From NCBI GenBank assembly GCA_947623905.1, contig CANQHX010000012.1:1-34872 (forward strand): a stretch of 34,872 nt of DNA, given 5' to 3'. The position numbers were made by a program, and so were the translations under genes. Each line of letters begins with the position of its first letter. Position 1 is the stretch's first letter. The notes beneath the pieces are model-generated. The model was not told the origin of the DNA, searched no databases, and saw nothing but the letters and a program-made list of their open reading frames with translations. Source of the DNA: an uncultured Lachnospiraceae bacterium (GTDB taxonomy: Bacteria; Bacillota; Clostridia; Lachnospirales; Lachnospiraceae). Below, piece after piece: positions 30,624 through 34,872 of the stretch.

Positions 30624-32723
30624 ATGAAGGATCTTGCAAAGCGTTTTATGGCGCTGCTGCTGACGGCGGTCATGGCGGCCGGACTGATGCCCGCCACCTG
30701 CTTTGACGCGGCTGCGGCGGAAGCGGGACAGACCATATCCGTAACGGTCAGCGTATACGACGACGGATATAAGATCTGTCCGGTAACTCTGGAGGCAGCT
30801 CCGGATGAGACTGCCCGGTACGGACTGGGACATGACGATGATACCGTATCTGTCTACGACGCCATCGTGGCTCTCCACAGAGAACAGTACGGAGACGCCT
30901 TTACAGCAGATACGGCAGCGGATTACATCGTGAACAGCGGCGTCGGAGAAGGCGTTTATCTGACAAAGCAGTTCGGCGTTGAAAAGAGCAGCGGCTTCCT
31001 TGTAAATGACCAGATGGTCACGCTGGAAGACGGCTATGGCGCCGACGCGGCCCAGGCTGTCCTTAAGGACGGCGATGTGGTCAGCGTGTTCTTTTACAAT
31101 GACAATGTAAACTGGAACGATCAGTACGCGAAGATCGCCTGCGCCGATGAGGCAAAGGCGGGGGAACCCTTTGAAGTGACCGTTACCGGCGCTTCCGCCA
31201 TGATGGGCGGGGAGGAGATCCCCATGGCCGGCGCTACCGTGTACGCCGGCGCTTCCTGTGACGCCATGGAAGCAGTGGGTACCACAGATGCAAACGGCAG
31301 CCTGAAGATCAAAGCCGAAGACGCCGGCGATCTGTACCTGTACGCAGGCGGCACGGCGGCGGTGGGAGAGACCCAGGTTCCCGTTATCGGCAGGCTGCAG
31401 AAGGTGTCCGTGGTGTACGCCGCGAAGTGGGTCAGCGACAAATACCTCGCCGGCAGCGGCATCGTGAAAAACGGCAGCAGCGACGTGCTCATCGTGGGAG
31501 ACTATGTGGTTTCCGTGTTTGGAAATTCCCTTCTGGTGCTGGATAAGCAGACCGGTAAGGAAGTGAAACGGGTGGAGCTTTCCGCGGGAGCAGGCTACGC
31601 TCTTTCCGCCCCTGTTCTGGCTGACGGAAAGATCATCGTGGCGGTAAACGGCACGATCCAGGCTCTGGACGCAGATACCTTTGAGACCCTCTGGGTATAT
31701 ACCAACGCGCTGGGTGGACAGGCCAACAGCCCTGTTGTCTGCAGTGACGGCCTGGTGTACACCGGGTTCTGGAAGCGGGCATGGAGCGCCACCGCAGGGG
31801 AAAACTGCGTGGCCCAGTATGTAGCCGTGGACGCAAATACCGGTAAGGAAGTGTGGACCCTTTCCCATCCCGGCGGCTTCTATTTTGCCGGGGCGTACAC
31901 GGACGGTACGGACCTGTACGTTGGTTCCGAGACGTCCTCTGCCGATAAGACCGGCACCTTCTTTGTGCTGGACGCCAAGACCGGGGAGGTAAAGAAGGAG
32001 ATCCCCGTGGCGGGGAATATCCGTTCCGGCGTTTCCGCCGACAAGGACACCGGCTGTCTGTATTTTACCAGCCAGGGCAAGCTGTTCTGCAGGTATGATC
32101 CCGCGGCGGATACTATGAAGACACTGGATATCGGCGCTGTCAGCACCAGCACGCCGCTGATCTGCAACGGACGGGCGTACATCGGCGCGTCTGACAAGTC
32201 CATAAAAGTCATTGACGCCGCAGACATGTCTGTTATTTACTCCGCGTCTGCCAAAAAGGGAGAAAACTTCGGATATCCCCAGGGCAGGATGGTCCTGACC
32301 GCCGATGAGGAAACAGGAGCGGTATGTGTATATACTACGTACAACGCCCAGCCCGGCGGCGTGTGCGTGCTGAAAGATAAACCCGGACAGACAGCGGGCA
32401 ATGTGGAGACCGTGTTCACGCCCGAACAGCCCCAGCAGCAGTACTGCGTCAATTCCCTTGTGACAGACGAGCAGGGCGTGCTGTACTACCGAAACGACAG
32501 CGGCTATATCATGGCCCTGGACAAGGTGCGGCTGGGCGACATGGATGCAGACGGAAAGATAACGGTAAAGGACGCTCTTGACGTGCTGAAATGCGTTGTA
32601 TGGAACAATAAAGATACGCTTTCGGCATATACGCTCACCAACGGGGATGTGGACCAGGACAAGAACATTACCGTTAAGGATGCACTGGAAATCCTGAAGA
32701 AAGTCGTGTGGGGTGAAGTGTGA
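30624..32723 (+). CDS. Secreted protein: DUF4430-like domain, PQQ-type beta-propeller and C-terminal dockerin
   Basis: This 699-residue exported protein has a signal peptide (FMALLLTAVMAAGLMPATCF, cleavage near Ala-Ala-Ala). Residues about 36-160 resemble DUF4430 (SVYDAIVALHREQYGDAF, then YGVEKSSGFLVNDQ-like sequence and LKDGDVVSVFFYND). A small beta domain follows (about 165-245). Residues about 255-640 hold repeated blades of a PQQ-type propeller (SVFGNSLLVLDKQTGKEV, QYVAVDANTGKEVWTL, TFFVLDAKTGEVKKEI, DKSIKVIDAADMSV). The end has two calcium-binding dockerin half-repeats, GDMDADGKITVKDALDVLK and GDVDQDKNITVKDALEILK. GAGGAGG precedes the ATG. It lies divergent from the ECF/DUF4430 operon. 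Propeller and DUF4430 domains are both used by known corrinoid binders, so it may be a ligand-capture protein anchored through an unseen cohesin. Confidence 0.8.
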   Translation: MKDLAKRFMALLLTAVMAAGLMPATCFDAAAAEAGQTISVTVSVYDDGYKICPVTLEAAPDETARYGLGHDDDTVSVYDAIVALHREQYGDAFTADTAADYIVNSGVGEGVYLTKQFGVEKSSGFLVNDQMVTLEDGYGADAAQAVLKDGDVVSVFFYNDNVNWNDQYAKIACADEAKAGEPFEVTVTGASAMMGGEEIPMAGATVYAGASCDAMEAVGTTDANGSLKIKAEDAGDLYLYAGGTAAVGETQVPVIGRLQKVSVVYAAKWVSDKYLAGSGIVKNGSSDVLIVGDYVVSVFGNSLLVLDKQTGKEVKRVELSAGAGYALSAPVLADGKIIVAVNGTIQALDADTFETLWVYTNALGGQANSPVVCSDGLVYTGFWKRAWSATAGENCVAQYVAVDANTGKEVWTLSHPGGFYFAGAYTDGTDLYVGSETSSADKTGTFFVLDAKTGEVKKEIPVAGNIRSGVSADKDTGCLYFTSQGKLFCRYDPAADTMKTLDIGAVSTSTPLICNGRAYIGASDKSIKVIDAADMSVIYSASAKKGENFGYPQGRMVLTADEETGAVCVYTTYNAQPGGVCVLKDKPGQTAGNVETVFTPEQPQQQYCVNSLVTDEQGVLYYRNDSGYIMALDKVRLGDMDADGKITVKDALDVLKCVVWNNKDTLSAYTLTNGDVDQDKNITVKDALEILKKVVWGEV

Positions 32724-32745
32724 CGATACCGGATAAGGCAGAATG

Positions 32746-32767
32746 CTGTCAGATGACAGGGCTTTTC
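32746..32767 (+). terminator. Weak terminator after the dockerin gene
   Basis: CTGTC and GACAG pair around a 4-base loop and are followed by GGCTTTTC. The stem is short, so termination is likely partial. No better candidate lies in 32724-32847. A promoter for the following ABC genes could not be identified with confidence. Confidence 0.35.
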
Positions 32768-32847
32768 TGAAGAAATGACAAAATTTCCACACACATAACA
32801 AGAATGCCTTCATACAATACAGTATACCGGATTTGGAGTGTATTTGT

Positions 32848-33612
32848 ATGGAGGCATTATTGCGTTTTGATCACGTGTCTTTTTCCTATCACACGATGAA
32901 AGGGGAGACGACGGCGCTGACGGATATATCCTTTGCCCTTCAGGAAGGGGAATTTCTTTCTGTGGTAGGCCCGAGCGGCTGCGGAAAGTCTACGATATTG
33001 TCACTGATCGCGGGATTGCTGGAGCCGGAGAAGGGCTCTGTTTTTTTTCACGGACTGACCAGGCAGCAGGCGGATCCCTCTATCGGCTATATGCTGCAGC
33101 GGGATACCCTGCTGGAATGGCGCACCATCTGGGACAACGTACTTTTGGGACCGGAGATACAGGGCAGAAAAAACAGGCAGATGAAGGAGAAGGCGGAGGA
33201 ACTGCTGAAGCGCTACGATCTGTACCCGTTCCGCAATTCCCGGCCGTCCCAGCTGTCCGGCGGCATGCGCCAGAGGGCGGCGCTCATCCGCACCCTTATG
33301 GTGGAACCGGAGCTGCTGCTTTTGGATGAGCCCTTTTCGGCTCTGGATTACGAGACGCGGCTGGCAGTGGGCAATGACATCGCGAAGATACTGAGAGAGG
33401 AAAAACAGACGGCGGTTCTGGTAACCCACGATCTGTCAGAAGCTATCAGCCTGGGGGACCGGATCCTTGTACTGTCCAGGCGTCCAGCGTCCATTGTCCA
33501 CGAGGAAATATTGGATTTTCCGAAAGAGATGCAGCCTCTGGAAAAACGGAACATTCCCCGGTTTCAACAATATTTTCAGAGTATATGGAGGCAGATGGGG
33601 CATGAAGAATGA
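32848..33612 (+). CDS. ABC transporter ATP-binding protein, NitT/TauT type
   Basis: This 254-residue ATPase is of the SsuB/TauB/ThiZ group. Seen are VSFSYHTMKGETTALTDISF at the start, Walker A GPSGCGKST, a Q-loop at YMLQRDTLLEWRTI (the LLEW pattern is typical of the group), signature LSGGMRQRA, Walker B LLLLDEPFSALD and the H-loop VTHDLSEA. GGAG is 9 bases before ATG 32848. The in-frame TTG at 32833 is less likely. It overlaps the permease gene by 11 bases. Substrates of the family include nitrate, sulfonates, taurine and thiamine precursors. Nothing here decides which. Confidence 0.85.
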   Translation: MEALLRFDHVSFSYHTMKGETTALTDISFALQEGEFLSVVGPSGCGKSTILSLIAGLLEPEKGSVFFHGLTRQQADPSIGYMLQRDTLLEWRTIWDNVLLGPEIQGRKNRQMKEKAEELLKRYDLYPFRNSRPSQLSGGMRQRAALIRTLMVEPELLLLDEPFSALDYETRLAVGNDIAKILREEKQTAVLVTHDLSEAISLGDRILVLSRRPASIVHEEILDFPKEMQPLEKRNIPRFQQYFQSIWRQMGHEE

Positions 33613-34402
33613 CAGTAAGACCCCCCAGCAGCTGTACGTGCAAAAGCAAAAGCGGAGCAAATGGATCGTGTGGATCGTCCGGCTTCTCCTCCTCGCGGGC
33701 CTGCTGGTCCTGTGGGAGACAGCCTCCGCAAACGGCTGGATCGACAGTTTTATCTTCAGCAGCCCTTCGGCGGTGGCGGCCTGCTTTCGGGACATGTGGA
33801 CGGACGGCACGCTGCAGGGGCATCTCCTTGTCACGTTGTGGGAAGTGCTGCTGAGCTTTGCCATCACTATGGCCATATCTCTTGCCATGGCCCTGCTCCT
33901 GTGGTGGGGCGATCATATCTCAAAGATCCTGGAGCCCTATCTGGTGGTGCTCAACAGCCTGCCCAAGACAGCCATGGCGCCGCTGCTCATCGTATGGCTG
34001 GGGGCCAACATGAAGACCATCATCGTGGCCGGCATCTCCGTGGCGGTGTTCGGCTCCATCCTGAATCTGTACACGGGCTTCTGTGAGACGGACGGGGAGG
34101 AGCTGAAGCTGATCCGCACCCTGGGCGGCGGCCGGTTCCATATGATGACAAAGGTGATCCTTCCGGGCAATCTTCCCCTGCTCATCAGCCTCATGAAGGT
34201 CAATGTGGGGCTGTGCCTGGTAGGCGTTATGATCGGGGAATTCCTGGCCGCCGACAAGGGGCTGGGCTATCTGATCATCTACTCCAGCCAGGTGTTCAAG
34301 ATGACGTGGCTGCTCATGGCCATCGTGGTGCTGTGCGTCATTGCCTTTTTGCTGTATGAGCTCATCGCCGGGGCGGAGCATTTGTTTTTGCGGCGGAGAT
34401 GA
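33602..34402 (+). CDS. ABC transporter permease, NitT/TauT type
   Basis: This 266-residue membrane permease has about six spans and is the partner of the upstream ATPase. After a Lys-rich cytoplasmic N-terminus the first span (IVWIVRLLLLAGLLVLWE) is followed by the family's segment SFIFSSPSAVAACF. The EAA-type loop that docks on the ATPase is seen as LIRTLGGGRFHMMTKVILPGN, given here by its key residues at about 173-193. The start overlaps the ATPase gene, so the two are coupled. No periplasmic-type binding protein follows within the window. It may be elsewhere or lost. Confidence 0.85.
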   Translation: MKNDSKTPQQLYVQKQKRSKWIVWIVRLLLLAGLLVLWETASANGWIDSFIFSSPSAVAACFRDMWTDGTLQGHLLVTLWEVLLSFAITMAISLAMALLLWWGDHISKILEPYLVVLNSLPKTAMAPLLIVWLGANMKTIIVAGISVAVFGSILNLYTGFCETDGEELKLIRTLGGGRFHMMTKVILPGNLPLLISLMKVNVGLCLVGVMIGEFLAADKGLGYLIIYSSQVFKMTWLLMAIVVLCVIAFLLYELIAGAEHLFLRRR

Positions 34403-34453
34403 TCTGCGTGGGAAGGATATAGCCGAAGCCCGATAGCTACGTGGTAAGAACAG

Positions 34454-34493
34454 AGCCGCACGGTGGAAATCATCGTGCGGCTTGTTTGTTTTG
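34454..34493 (+). terminator. Strong terminator after the ABC permease gene
   Basis: A 12-base stem with one G-T pair, AGCCGCACGGTG (34454-34465) with CATCGTGCGGCT (34471-34482), closes on a 5-base loop and is followed by TGTTTGTTTTG. Confidence 0.88.
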
Positions 34494-34872
34494 ATATTCG
34501 ATCTTCCTTAACATTAAACAAGTGCTATCAAAATACCGGTTAAAACAGAAGTCCGTTATTTCGCAGAATTACGGATTCTACGGTGCTAATTATAGCTCAA
34601 AATTTCACTGATTGCAAGAGCGGGTTTTTGACAGTTTGTGTCAAGTATTCGTCGGGTCTTCGACAGTTGAATGAGGGAAAAGCGGGCCATCCAGCGACGT
34701 GTCGCCGCACCTCAGGTAAAAAACCTACGCTTTTACTAGCCTTACATTTACCATGATATACTCAAAGGCAAAAAAAATCAACCCAATTGGCGCGAACGTT
34801 TGTGTCAAGTACTCGTTGGCACTTTTCCTGTTTCCTTTATGAGTTCTCGTTTTTAATGCTATAAACACTGCC
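34494..34872. other. Noncoding, lower-GC tail of the window
   Basis: No convincing gene is present on either strand. The region is more AT-rich than the genes before it and contains a 22-base direct repeat and a small TTGACA/TGTCAA inverted repeat (34628-34644). It could be the end of a mobile element whose coding part lies beyond the window, or a regulatory region of a following gene. Confidence 0.5.
34634..34819 (+). repeat. Pair of 22-base imperfect direct repeats
   Basis: GTTTGTGTCAAGTATTCGTC (plus GG) at 34634-34655 recurs at 34798-34819 with two C/T differences, 164 bases apart. Both copies lie in the noncoding tail. Multiple short terminal repeats of this kind occur at the ends of some transposable elements, for example the IS21 family, but no transposase is visible. 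Confidence 0.75.

Noticed and set aside
30594..32813. Minus-strand open frame of 739 codons opposite the propeller/dockerin gene
   Set aside because: The plus-strand gene has a signal peptide, propeller repeats and dockerin motifs; the minus frame has none.

Overview
The window is chromosomal DNA from a spore-forming Firmicute, most likely a GC-rich gut Clostridium or Lachnospiraceae species. The evidence is the order xseA-xseB-ispA-dxs-tlyA-nadK-argR-recN-spoIVB, strong AGGAGG-type ribosome binding sites, a tRNA gene without an encoded CCA, several TTG starts, a dockerin-bearing secreted protein and many ECF-type transporters. No rRNA, CRISPR array, phage or complete insertion sequence was seen.

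Layout. Bases 1-200 hold the 3' end of a membrane-protein gene, with a perfect inverted repeat at the very edge of the window. At 282-3447 a His-rich CsoR/RcnR-type metal sensor diverges from an ECF cobalt/nickel transporter (cbiM with a NikN-like tail, cbiQ, cbiO), with a C-tract/G-tract operator candidate between them. A tightly coupled trio follows: a YitT-type membrane protein, an iron-sulfur aldo/keto reductase and PTS enzyme I (3504-7257). Next are two small multi-span membrane proteins and an M20 amidohydrolase (7369-10187), which look like one uptake-and-hydrolysis module. A convergent DUF6062-like protein carries a duplicated Cys/His metal site. Then come murI, an Asp23/Gls24 gene, nusB and the conserved housekeeping/sporulation run up to spoIVB (22314). 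spo0A, usually next, is absent, and the conserved order ends at a tRNA-Gly gene and a short AT-rich accessory patch (22500-23816).

The most interesting region is 23817-32723. A minus-strand operon encodes a membrane-anchored DUF4430 (transcobalamin beta-domain-like) protein, a second DUF4430 protein that also has an alpha/alpha-barrel region, an ECF T subunit, a fused double ATPase and an ECF S component. Facing away from it is a secreted protein with a DUF4430-like N-terminus, a PQQ-type beta-propeller and a C-terminal dockerin. The barrel-plus-DUF4430 pairing is the architecture of mammalian intrinsic factor and transcobalamin, so the locus is a candidate corrinoid capture-and-import system of a Gram-positive cell. 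The ligand is inferred. No cobalamin riboswitch was found, but a promoter and a leader hairpin were.

The window closes with an ABC ATPase and permease of the NitT/TauT type (no binding protein in view), a strong terminator and about 380 bases of noncoding DNA with a 22-base direct repeat that may be a mobile-element end.

Two genes carry internal deletions compared with their families. nadK has lost roughly 30-40 codons and is frameshifted, and the second ATPase domain of the ECF energiser lacks about 25 residues before its Walker A motif. Together with the fold-back sequence at base 1, these call for a check of the assembly as well as of the biology.
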